Shown here: positions 6,954 to 13,593 of the stretch, one piece after another
How the letters are laid out: each line of letters starts with the position of its first letter
Position numbering within the stretch: position 1 is the stretch's first letter
From: Actinomycetota bacterium
GTDB taxonomy: Bacteria > Actinomycetota > Actinomycetes > S36-B12
DNA: 19,926 nt
NCBI GenBank assembly: GCA_026392575.1
Contig: JAPLBU010000125.1
Location: 1-19,926 of the forward strand
Direction: 5' to 3'
Program-made: the position numbers and the translations under genes
Notes under the pieces: generated by a model
Told to the model about the DNA's origin: nothing
What the model saw: the letters and a program-made list of their open reading frames with translations, nothing else
The model's database searches: none

Positions 6954-7951
6954 AGCGCCGGGCACGAAGGCAGGGTGATGGGCACGCGCTCGCCCGAACG
7001 CAGCGACTGCCCAGCACGGTTGGCCACGATGGTTCCGACGTAGCCGTCCCACACGCTCGCTCCCGGCATGGATGCGTCCGTCGCCAGCGCGGTGATCCAG
7101 CCCTGCAGTTGCAGCCGGTAGGCCTCCTGGAACCGGCCGAGCCACTGCGCCGGGAGCCCATGCCCGCGATGGCGGGCCCGGGCCGTGGTGACGAACGACC
7201 CGTCGCCCATCTCAGACACTCCGAGGCCTCCCGTCACGTGACAAGTCACCTCGTAGCCGAGCTGCGACTGCACGAACATCTCGATCTCGATGATCGTGCC
7301 CGCGGTGGTCTGCATGAGGACGAACAGCGGATCGTGCTCGCCTGCCGGAGTCAACGGTCCGGAACGCCCGGTGAGAACCTGCACCCACTCGTACTCGTCG
7401 TCAACGAGCCAGCGGTTGATGTCGATCTCGTGGATCGCGGCGTTGGTGAGGCTGAGGGCGCTGTCCAGGCCATAGGGGGCGATCTCGTTGCGGTGCGAAT
7501 TGCGGACAATCAGCGGATCGCCGATCCCGTCGGGACCGAACTGACCCTTCAGCTCCAGGTAGCCCGGGTCGAATCGGCGCATGAATCCCATCATGATCAG
7601 CCGGCGCCCCAACGCGACCTCGGCATCCAGCACGGCCTTGGCATCGGCCTCAACGGGGGCAAGCGGCTTCTCGCACAGGGTCGGCTTCCCGGCCGACAGA
7701 CACGCCAGGGCCTGCTCAGCGTGAAACTGATCGGGTGAGGCGATGAGCACGGCGTCGACGAGGTCGGACGTGATCAACTCCTCGTAGGTCGGGACGGCGA
7801 TGGCGCCAATCTCCGCTGCCAACGCGCCAGATCGCGCAGCGTCGAAGTCGTACAGCACCGTGACGGTCGAGCCGGCAACCCTGGTCGCCAGGTCCCGCGC
7901 ATGCGAGGTTCCGATATTCCCGGTGCCGATGACCCCCACGCGAATTGTCAT
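6944..7951 (-). CDS. Gfo/Idh/MocA-family dehydrogenase, inositol 2-dehydrogenase-like
   Basis: The 335-residue NAD(P)-dependent oxidoreductase begins with the Rossmann motif GVIGTGNIGTSHARDL. Next come ASPDQFHAEQAL, the catalytic-lysine motif CEKPLAP, GFMRRFDPGY and HEIDINRWLVDD, whose Asp and His complete the usual Lys-Asp-His set. GFMRRFDPGY is characteristic of myo-inositol and scyllo-inositol dehydrogenases (IolG), which oxidise a cyclitol hydroxyl to a ketone. No other iol gene is in the window, so another cyclitol or sugar is possible. It is divergent from the AroE-like gene (82-bp gap) and convergent with, and overlapping, the HEAT-like gene by 10 bp. The gene is intact and full length for the family. 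Confidence 0.87.
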   Translation of the reverse strand: MTIRVGVIGTGNIGTSHARDLATRVAGSTVTVLYDFDAARSGALAAEIGAIAVPTYEELITSDLVDAVLIASPDQFHAEQALACLSAGKPTLCEKPLAPVEADAKAVLDAEVALGRRLIMMGFMRRFDPGYLELKGQFGPDGIGDPLIVRNSHRNEIAPYGLDSALSLTNAAIHEIDINRWLVDDEYEWVQVLTGRSGPLTPAGEHDPLFVLMQTTAGTIIEIEMFVQSQLGYEVTCHVTGGLGVSEMGDGSFVTTARARHRGHGLPAQWLGRFQEAYRLQLQGWITALATDASMPGASVWDGYVGTIVANRAGQSLRSGERVPITLPSCPALYA

Positions 7952-8033
7952 GTGCCCATACTGGCTTACACCATCCGGCGCATGTCACTGGCCCGACTAC
8001 GCTCGGCTGCGACCCCGACCAGCGGAGGACCGC

Positions 8034-8888
8034 ATGTCCGAACCCACTTTCCTGAGTGACCTCACCGGCTCGTTCGCTACGTCGGCAGCGCAGAACCCGA
8101 CCGTCGCGATCATGGATGCAGCCTTCCTGGCCGCCGGAATGGACTGCCGCTACGTCAACTGCGAAGTGCCTGCCGAGAATCTGGCCGGCGCTGTCCGCGG
8201 CGCGGTCGCCATGGGCTGGATCGGCTTCAACTGCTCCATCCCCCACAAGGTCGAGGTCCTCAAGCACCTCGATGAACTCGCGGAATCCGCCGCGATTATC
8301 GGAGCCGTCAACACCGTCGTGATTCGCGATGGCCGGCTCATCGGTGAGAACACCGACGGGCAGGGCTTCGTCGCATCACTCCGCATGGTGGCCGATCCCG
8401 CCGGCCAGCCTGTCGTCGTCCTCGGCGCCGGAGGAGCCGCCCGCGCCATGGCCGTCGAGACCGCACTGGCTGGAGCACTGAGCGTCACCGTCGTCAACCG
8501 GACGCCCGAGCGTGGCGAGGCACTCGCCGACTTGATCGACACGAACACTCCAGCAGCCGGGCGCTATCTGCCGTGGACGCCCGCGCTTCACGTTCCGCAC
8601 GGCACGGGCGTGCTGATCAATGCCACCTCGATCGGCTTCCACCCCAATCACGGCGTCATGCCGGACGTAGACATGACGACGATCGATCCCACCACCGTTG
8701 TCGCCGATGTCGTGGCAAATCCGCCGCGCACCCTGTTCCTCGCCGCCGCGGCCGATCGCGGCTGCACGACCCTCGATGGACTGGGCATGCTCGTCAACCA
8801 GGCCCTCATCGCGGTGCGGCTGTGGACCGGTCAGGACGTCAGCGGCGAAGTCATGCGTGCGGTGCTCGAGGACCTGTTCGAGGCCTGA
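8034..8888 (+). CDS. Shikimate dehydrogenase-like (AroE-family) oxidoreductase
   Basis: The 284-residue protein has the AroE two-domain layout. A substrate domain has GFNCSIPHK (the catalytic lysine motif, normally GxNVTxPxK), GAVNTVV and NTDGQGF with the conserved Asp. An NADP Rossmann domain follows with VLGAGGAARAMAV, VVNRTPERG and NATSIGF, then GLGMLVNQA with the conserved Gln. In the N-terminus the usual GxPIxHSxSP is replaced by GSFATSAAQNP, which keeps only part of the serine pair that holds the shikimate carboxylate. It may therefore act on quinate, an aminoshikimate-like or a cyclitol-derived compound rather than being the housekeeping AroE. The ATG 8034 is chosen because GGAGGA lies 4 bp upstream; longer in-frame sequence lies antisense to the Gfo/Idh/MocA gene. 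A terminator-like hairpin follows. Confidence 0.85.
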   Translation: MSEPTFLSDLTGSFATSAAQNPTVAIMDAAFLAAGMDCRYVNCEVPAENLAGAVRGAVAMGWIGFNCSIPHKVEVLKHLDELAESAAIIGAVNTVVIRDGRLIGENTDGQGFVASLRMVADPAGQPVVVLGAGGAARAMAVETALAGALSVTVVNRTPERGEALADLIDTNTPAAGRYLPWTPALHVPHGTGVLINATSIGFHPNHGVMPDVDMTTIDPTTVVADVVANPPRTLFLAAAADRGCTTLDGLGMLVNQALIAVRLWTGQDVSGEVMRAVLEDLFEA

Positions 8889-8918
8889 GCCCATCGTCCG
8901 CCCGCCATCTAAGGGCCT

Positions 8919-8980
8919 GCCGAGTAGCCAGTTGTGGGGGTGAGAACGACCGGTTCAACCCCCACAACTGGCCCCTCGGC
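8919..8980 (+). terminator. Large hairpin after the AroE-like gene
   Basis: Fifteen-bp arms at 8927-8941 and 8958-8972 are perfectly complementary. An outer GCCGAG (8919-8924) pairs with CTCGGC (8975-8980) across small internal loops. The 16-nt loop holds a minor GAAC/GTTC stem. No T-tract follows, so termination is likely but not certain. Confidence 0.7.
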
Positions 8981-9052
8981 GGGGGTTAGGCCGGTCGAGG
9001 TCGCGCGCGGCCACTGACACAATGGCATCACCCCCGAATCAAGGAGCACCCG

Positions 9053-10099
9053 ATGGATGTCCGCGCCTACGCCGCCTACGCCGCCAATGCACCGCTGGTG
9101 CCGTTCACGGTCTCCCGCCGCGAGGTCGGGCCGGACGATGTCGCGATCGACATCAAGTACGCCGGCATCTGCCACTCCGACATCCATCAGGCACGCGAGG
9201 AGTGGTTCACGTCGATCTTCCCGATGGTGCCCGGCCACGAGATCGCCGGCATTGTGACGAGCGTCGGCAGCAACGTGACCTCCTTCGCTCCCGGCGACCG
9301 TGTCGGTGTCGGCTGCTACGTCGACTCGTGCCGCGAGTGCAAGGCCTGCCAGTTGGGCCAGCAGTCGTACTGCACCGGGCACGTAGCCGCGACCTACAAC
9401 GGCATGGAGAGGGACAACGCGACCCCGACCTACGGCGGCTACTCGACCCACATCGTCGTCGACAGCAACTACGTCCTGCACCTGCCCGACTCGCTCGGCC
9501 TCGACGTTGCGGCACCCCTGCTCTGCGCCGGCATCACGACCTACCAGCCGCTGGCCGAGTGGAAGGCCGGACCCGGCGTGCGCGTCGGCATCGTGGGCCT
9601 TGGCGGCCTTGGGCACATGGGCGTGAAGATCGCCGCGGCGATGGGCGCGGACGTCACCCTCATCAGCCACTCGCCCGGCAAGCAGGCTGACGGTGAGCGG
9701 CTCGGCGCGACGAACTTCGTCCTCTCCAGCGACCCGTCAGGCATGAAGGCGGCGCGCAACTCACTCGACCTGATCGTGAACACGGCCAGCTCGGTTGCCG
9801 ACCTCGATCCCTACATGCGCCTGCTCGACCTAGACGGCACTCTCGTGACGGTGGGCCTGCCCGGTACCCCGATCAATATCAGTGCCTTCACGATGATCGG
9901 GGCCCGTCGGCGTCTGGCCGGCACCAACAACGGCGGAATCCCGCAGACGCAGGAGATGCTCGACTTCTGCGGGGCGCACGGCCTGGGTTGCGACATCGAG
10001 ACGATCGCCGTTCAGCAGGTCAACGAGGCGTGGGACCGCGTTGTCGCCAGCGATGTGAAGTACCGATTTGTGATCGATACCGAGTCACTCAACGCCTAG
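9053..10099 (+). CDS. Zinc-dependent alcohol dehydrogenase, NADP-preferring (CAD/YahK type)
   Basis: The 348-residue medium-chain dehydrogenase has catalytic zinc ligands Cys40 (GICHSD), His62 (GHE) and probably Cys158 (LLCAGITTY). The structural zinc cysteines are 93, 96, 99 and 107. The nucleotide fold is GLGGLGHMG (182-190). The SHSPGK segment at 205-210 matches the S-x-S-x-x-K pattern that binds the NADP phosphate in cinnamyl-alcohol-dehydrogenase-type enzymes, so NADPH-dependent aldehyde reduction is likely. The substrate is unknown; this group is broad. AAGGAG 6 bp upstream sets the start at 9053. The 3' end overlaps the convergent YihY-type gene by 15 bp. It could work with the neighbouring dehydrogenases, but this is only suggested by position. 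Confidence 0.9.
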   Translation: MDVRAYAAYAANAPLVPFTVSRREVGPDDVAIDIKYAGICHSDIHQAREEWFTSIFPMVPGHEIAGIVTSVGSNVTSFAPGDRVGVGCYVDSCRECKACQLGQQSYCTGHVAATYNGMERDNATPTYGGYSTHIVVDSNYVLHLPDSLGLDVAAPLLCAGITTYQPLAEWKAGPGVRVGIVGLGGLGHMGVKIAAAMGADVTLISHSPGKQADGERLGATNFVLSSDPSGMKAARNSLDLIVNTASSVADLDPYMRLLDLDGTLVTVGLPGTPINISAFTMIGARRRLAGTNNGGIPQTQEMLDFCGAHGLGCDIETIAVQQVNEAWDRVVASDVKYRFVIDTESLNA

Positions 10100-10840
10100 C
10101 TCGCCAGCCTTGGCCTCCGCACGCCAGGCGACCCACGTCGTCACGATGAGGGGTGCCACGAGGTAGACCAGAACGGCGGCCAGCAGGTACGTGAAGATCG
10201 CGAACGTCACGCCGATCGGACCGTACTGGGCTGCTTGCGCAGATAGCGACTTCGGCATGTACGCATAGGCCCAGATGCCAAGTCCGAACCGGCCCGCATT
10301 CGCGACTGCCGCCGATGCGAGCACCAGACGGATCGCGACGGTGGGCACCAGAAGTCGCAGGCCCGCGACGTCGACGGCGAACCACACCACCAGAAGCCCG
10401 ATGACCACCACCACAGCGACGGCCGCTCCTCTCCCATCGCGTAGATCACGCAGCACAGAGGTCAGGATCAGCATGACCAACTGCAGGGCGACCCATACCA
10501 ACCCACGCCAGCCCTGGCTGCGAGGAAGGGGCGTCACCTCGAAGATCGCCGCATAGACGCGGGACAGCCGGCGGGACAGCGAGAACGCCGACAGCAGGGA
10601 GATGAGCACGGCCAGCCAGGAGATCGCCGCCACTCCCGGATGCTCGAAGAGAACGCGGATGGACGTGCGTGCTGCATCGTCGAGGCCGAATCGGTCACCG
10701 ATCGACTGGGCCATGACGTCAGCGCTGTCGGTGACGAATACCGAGACGACGACGATCACCAGCGGTAGCAGTGCGACAAACGCCTGGGCCGCAAGGCCGA
10801 AGGACCGGTCCAGGATCTCCAGATCAAAAAAACGCCGCAC
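10085..10840 (-). CDS. YihY/BrkB-type integral membrane protein
   Basis: The 251-residue membrane protein has five or six hydrophobic segments. The N-terminal RRFFDLEILDRSFGLAAQAFVALLPLVIVVVSVF resembles the YihY/virulence-factor BrkB family (once misnamed ribonuclease BN), and the C-terminus is YGPIGVTFAIFTYLLAAVLVYLVAPLIV. The molecular role of this family is not established; envelope integrity has been suggested. The GTG at 10840 has no ribosome-binding site. The codons just upstream (DLRERLEASYPAAVV) look like the normal N-terminus of the family but reach the stop of the dimethylargininase gene without any ATG, GTG or TTG. It is the last gene of a three-gene minus-strand cluster and overlaps the convergent alcohol dehydrogenase gene by 15 bp. 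Confidence 0.82.
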   Translation of the reverse strand: MRRFFDLEILDRSFGLAAQAFVALLPLVIVVVSVFVTDSADVMAQSIGDRFGLDDAARTSIRVLFEHPGVAAISWLAVLISLLSAFSLSRRLSRVYAAIFEVTPLPRSQGWRGLVWVALQLVMLILTSVLRDLRDGRGAAVAVVVVIGLLVVWFAVDVAGLRLLVPTVAIRLVLASAAVANAGRFGLGIWAYAYMPKSLSAQAAQYGPIGVTFAIFTYLLAAVLVYLVAPLIVTTWVAWRAEAKAGELGVE

Positions 10841-10888
10841 GACGGCGGCCGGGTAGCTCGCCTCGAGGCGCTCGCGCAGGTCGATGGC

Positions 10889-11755
10889 CTAGCCCCGGAA
10901 GATGGGGCGCGTCAGACAGGTCGGGCCGCCCTCGCCCTTGTTGATCTCGCTGGCCGCGTAGGTGTGCACCTCCACGCCGTGGTCACGCAGCAGTGCGGCC
11001 GTCGCGTCATTTCCCTCGGCGATGACGACGACCCCGGGGGCAACCGCGAGCACATTGCAGCCCAGGGACAGGTAGTCCTCCTCGGGCACCGACACCAACT
11101 CGATTCCCCGCGCGGCGAGGGCTTGCAGCAGGGCGACCGGCGCCAGTCGCTCGTAGACCACGGCGAGGTTCTCGCGGACCGGCGAGACGACCGACATCAG
11201 ATGCAGGCAGTACTCCGGGCCGAGATCGTGCGGCATGTCGAACGACTCGACGGTGACACCGATGGGCGTCAGGATCGCCCGCAACTGGTCGTGCGCGGCC
11301 TGATTGGTGCGGTACGTGCGGCCGACGGCCAGTGTCGTGTCGTCCAGCCAGAACATGTCGCCGCCGTCGGCCGTGGCAGGTGCCGTGAGACGTCCGGCGA
11401 CGGGAACGCCGAGGTCCTCCAGCTGCACCGTGAGCAGCGGCGGCTCGCCCGCGCGCACAGCCTTCGCACCGCGCAGCTCGATCACTCCGGTCGGCACGAC
11501 GTACGCCGGGTCGAAGACGAAGCACGAGTCCGGCATGCCATCGGTGGGCGGCAGGATCTCGACGAAACAGCCCAGCCGCTCCAGCAGCGCGACGAAGCGC
11601 CCATGCTGCTCCTGCAGCAGATCGATGTCGAGCGGCTGCGCCCAGTGGGCCGTCACGTAGTCACCTCGGGGTGACGGTGGCCGAACGGCGACGCGACCGA
11701 GCCGTGCCACCATCGAGCTCACGCCGAAGGGCCGCTGCTGCGCTTGCGTGGTCAT
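10889..11755 (-). CDS. Dimethylargininase (DDAH)-type amidinotransferase-fold hydrolase
   Basis: The 288-residue enzyme of the arginine-deiminase/DDAH superfamily hydrolyses methylated arginines to citrulline and methylamines, or acts on arginine-like substrates. Visible motifs are FVFDPAYV (79-86), DGGDMFWLDD (130-139), CLHLMSVVSP with catalytic His185, LGCNVLAV (231-238) and GGPTCLTRP with nucleophile Cys280. The length fits DDAH and is shorter than true arginine deiminases (about 400). The ATG overlaps the stop of the upstream acyltransferase gene by 4 bp, so the two are probably translated together. The YihY-type gene starts about 49 bp after its stop, in the same frame. Substrate is inferred from family likeness. 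Confidence 0.9.
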   Translation of the reverse strand: MTTQAQQRPFGVSSMVARLGRVAVRPPSPRGDYVTAHWAQPLDIDLLQEQHGRFVALLERLGCFVEILPPTDGMPDSCFVFDPAYVVPTGVIELRGAKAVRAGEPPLLTVQLEDLGVPVAGRLTAPATADGGDMFWLDDTTLAVGRTYRTNQAAHDQLRAILTPIGVTVESFDMPHDLGPEYCLHLMSVVSPVRENLAVVYERLAPVALLQALAARGIELVSVPEEDYLSLGCNVLAVAPGVVVIAEGNDATAALLRDHGVEVHTYAASEINKGEGGPTCLTRPIFRG

Positions 11756-12222
11756 GTTCGTCCACCGTTCAGGTCGATGATGCGCTCGAGTCGAAGCCGA
11801 TTATTCCGCAGCACGATGATGAAAACGAGATTACCCACGCCTACACCGACGACGAACGCCAGCGCCAGCCACCACGGGTTGAAGGCGAACAGCAGGAGCG
11901 ATGCCGCGATGGACAGCCAGTGCACCCATTCGGCCCGGCGGACCTCTTGCAGGTACAGCGCGAGGTCGGCCGCCGAACGGCCCGGAAGTCGCGCCTTGCT
12001 CGCGCCGCCGAACGTGCTGCCCAGTTCCGGCAGGCGATGTGCCAGCCGAGGCACTCCCAGCCGGCGATAGAGCGTTGCGGTCTCCCACGGGGCCAGCGCC
12101 AGCGGGAAGGTGTTGTGGCTGAGCCAGGCGGCGGGCCAGCGGGGCGCCCACGCACCAATCGCGACGGACAGGCCGACCACGATGGCGATGTCGATGACGA
12201 TGAGCACGACGTACCGAGCCAT
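11752..12222 (-). CDS. CrtO-type (glycosyl-diaponeurosporenoate acyltransferase-like) membrane protein
   Basis: The 156-residue membrane protein has two N-terminal hydrophobic segments. Next comes the family block WETATLYRRLGVPRLAHRLP, then FGGASKARL and EVRRAEWVHWLS, and a final hydrophobic pair. This W-E-x-x-x-Y-R-R and R-R-x-E-x-x-H-W pattern is that of the CrtO family, named for the staphyloxanthin acyltransferase. No carotenoid genes are in the window, so the real acceptor is unknown. The start is placed at ATG 12222. GTG 12228 (GGAG 6 nt upstream) and ATG 12234 are alternatives. The much longer open frame to 12354 reads through the tandem repeat and encodes repeated SLPRR-type junk, so I exclude it. 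The stop overlaps the DDAH start. Confidence 0.72.
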   Translation of the reverse strand: MARYVVLIVIDIAIVVGLSVAIGAWAPRWPAAWLSHNTFPLALAPWETATLYRRLGVPRLAHRLPELGSTFGGASKARLPGRSAADLALYLQEVRRAEWVHWLSIAASLLLFAFNPWWLALAFVVGVGVGNLVFIIVLRNNRLRLERIIDLNGGRT

Positions 12223-12251
12223 CGTCACCACCATCTCCAGCACGCCACTAG

Positions 12252-12389
12252 CGCGGCGAGGGAGGGAACCGTCGCCGCAAGCGGCTCCTCCCAAATCCAA
12301 GCACGCCGCTTCGCGGCGAGGGAGGGAACCCTCGCCGCAAGCGGCTCGTCCCAAATCCGGGAGTCACCGCTAACGCGGCGAGGGAGGGA
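12252..12389 (-). repeat. Tandem repeat array derived from the tRNA-Ser 3' end
   Basis: The sequence CGCGGCGAGGGAGGGA occurs three times: 12374-12389 (3' end of tRNA-Ser(UGA) and its first flanking bases), 12312-12327 and 12252-12267, spaced 62 and 60 bp. The flanks between copies are also alike (for example CCCAAATCC before each next copy), so whole units of about 60 bp were duplicated, each beginning in the tRNA T arm and running into its downstream flank. Both downstream copies fold into hairpins. The array fills the leader of the acyltransferase gene. Confidence 0.88.
12306..12344 (-). terminator. Hairpin in the tRNA-Ser downstream repeat
   Basis: GCGGCGAGGG (12313-12322) pairs perfectly with CCCTCGCCGC (12329-12338) around a 6-nt loop. 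The stem extends through CCGCTT/AAGCGG with one bulged base, for 16 bp in all. The copy at 12253-12278 folds the same way with one mismatch. There is no T-tract. Either a GC-rich tRNA terminator or a processing/stability hairpin would fit. Confidence 0.55.
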
Positions 12390-12460
12390 TTTGAACCCCC
12401 GGTGAGTTTCCCCACGGGCGCTTTCAAGGCGCCTGCAATCGGCCGCTCTGCCACCTCGCC
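12376..12460 (-). tRNA. tRNA-Ser (anticodon UGA)
   Basis: On the minus strand the acceptor stem GGCGAGG (12454-12460) pairs with CCTCGCC (12377-12383), and the discriminator is G with no encoded CCA. The anticodon arm is GGCGC-CTTGAAA-GCGCC, giving UGA for serine UCA/UCG-type codons. The long variable arm and TTCAAAT T loop are class II features. It sits 19 bp after the stop of the anchored protein gene and just before the tandem array. Confidence 0.96.
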
Positions 12461-12479
12461 TGAGGGCACAACCGTAGTG

Positions 12480-13580
12480 TCAGGACGCTGCTGGGACCGC
12501 AGTCGGGTACGGCTGGTCGACGAAGTCGACATACGGCTCATCGACGGCCAGCAGAGACCAGTGGGAACCATCGGCCCCGGTCAGGTCGTAGGCCGGCAGG
12601 AACAGGACGCTGCCGTCCGGCTGCCCGTACTGGGCCAGGGCCAGATCGGCACCGATGACCGAGACCTCGGTGACCGCGACGGACATCACCGGGTGGTCCG
12701 GGCGCACGCTGGCTGACGGGGAGGCCGAGGCCGTCGGCGGCCCGCCTGCCGTGATGAGCGTCGGCCCGATCGCCGACCAGCCCGGTCGGCCCGAGCGTTC
12801 CACGGCACTGCGTGCGCCGACGACGGGGTAATCAGGCACCTCCTCGAGGCCCGCGGAGAACCCGGAGGCCCGCACGATGGCCCCCGACGGCCCGAAGCCG
12901 ACCTCCCAGGACAGGCGCGTGCGCGCGCCGGCGACGAGCTGCCAAGCGGTGACCGACGTCATGTCCGCGAACCGATCGACCTGCCAGTCGACCGACGCGG
13001 TGTCCACCCCGATACTGCCGAGCAGGGCCGATGCGAGCTCAATCGCCCGCTCAGCCGACAGGGGCGCTCCGACGGCCGGCTGGGCACTCGCCGACGGATC
13101 CTCGAAGGTCCAGGTCACGAGCGAGTCATCCGCGACGGCCAGGTGCGGCCCGTCGAGGGCACCGGCCGTCCACGATCCGCCCTCCGCCACGGGGATCCCC
13201 TCGACCCCGAATACCGGGCCGAGCACTCCCGCGACCTGGCCGGGGCTGATGCCCGCATTCACGAGTCGGTAGCCACTGGCCGTCGTTGCCGTGTCGACGA
13301 GGCCATCAACCGCTGTAAGGAGAGCCGGCCATGACGGCTGGACCGAGGTCGACACCGTGAGGCTGGGCAGGGTCGCGACGGGCAACGGCTCCGCCGCTGG
13401 CGACTCCTCGAGCAGGGGCAGAGCAGTGACGATGATGTCGGGCCCGGGAGCGGTCTGGCGCCCCACGACCACGCCCACGGCCGCTACGGCGGCCAGGACA
13501 AGCACGGACCCGATCACGATCAGCGGCACGCGCCACCAGCGACGTCGGGACGTGCCGTCACTGCTCCCGTCCTGCGACAC
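12480..13580 (-). CDS. Membrane-anchored extracytoplasmic protein of unknown function
   Basis: I do not recognise this 366-residue protein. A short basic cytoplasmic start (RRRWWR) is followed by one transmembrane segment (about residues 17-40, PLIVIGSVLVLAAVAAVGVVV). A Pro/Glu/Ala-rich stretch leads into a large extracytoplasmic part with few cysteines. Beta-rich segments such as LSWEVGFGPSGAIVRASGF and SVLFLPAYDLTGADGSHWSLLAVDE recall the domains of actinobacterial secreted proteins whose N-terminal half carries a PepSY-like or scaffold fold, but no catalytic motif is seen. The GTG at 13580 has GGAGG 6 bp upstream. It follows the flippase gene by 13 bp, so the two are probably one operon and may share a role in surface polymer export. 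Confidence 0.75.
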   Translation of the reverse strand: MSQDGSSDGTSRRRWWRVPLIVIGSVLVLAAVAAVGVVVGRQTAPGPDIIVTALPLLEESPAAEPLPVATLPSLTVSTSVQPSWPALLTAVDGLVDTATTASGYRLVNAGISPGQVAGVLGPVFGVEGIPVAEGGSWTAGALDGPHLAVADDSLVTWTFEDPSASAQPAVGAPLSAERAIELASALLGSIGVDTASVDWQVDRFADMTSVTAWQLVAGARTRLSWEVGFGPSGAIVRASGFSAGLEEVPDYPVVGARSAVERSGRPGWSAIGPTLITAGGPPTASASPSASVRPDHPVMSVAVTEVSVIGADLALAQYGQPDGSVLFLPAYDLTGADGSHWSLLAVDEPYVDFVDQPYPTAVPAAS

Positions 13581-13593
13581 GCACGCCTCCCAT

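Noticed and set aside
7800..8033. Upstream extension of the AroE-like frame
   Set aside because: It lies antisense to the start of the Gfo/Idh/MocA gene, and GGAGGA before ATG 8034 marks the real start.
12235..12354. Longer 200-residue version of the CrtO-type protein
   Set aside because: The extra N-terminus is the translated tandem repeat and has no family likeness; a ribosome-site-like GGAG occurs near 12235.
12252..12389. Possible CRISPR array
   Set aside because: Only three copies, the spacers are themselves similar to each other, and one copy is part of a tRNA; no cas genes are present.
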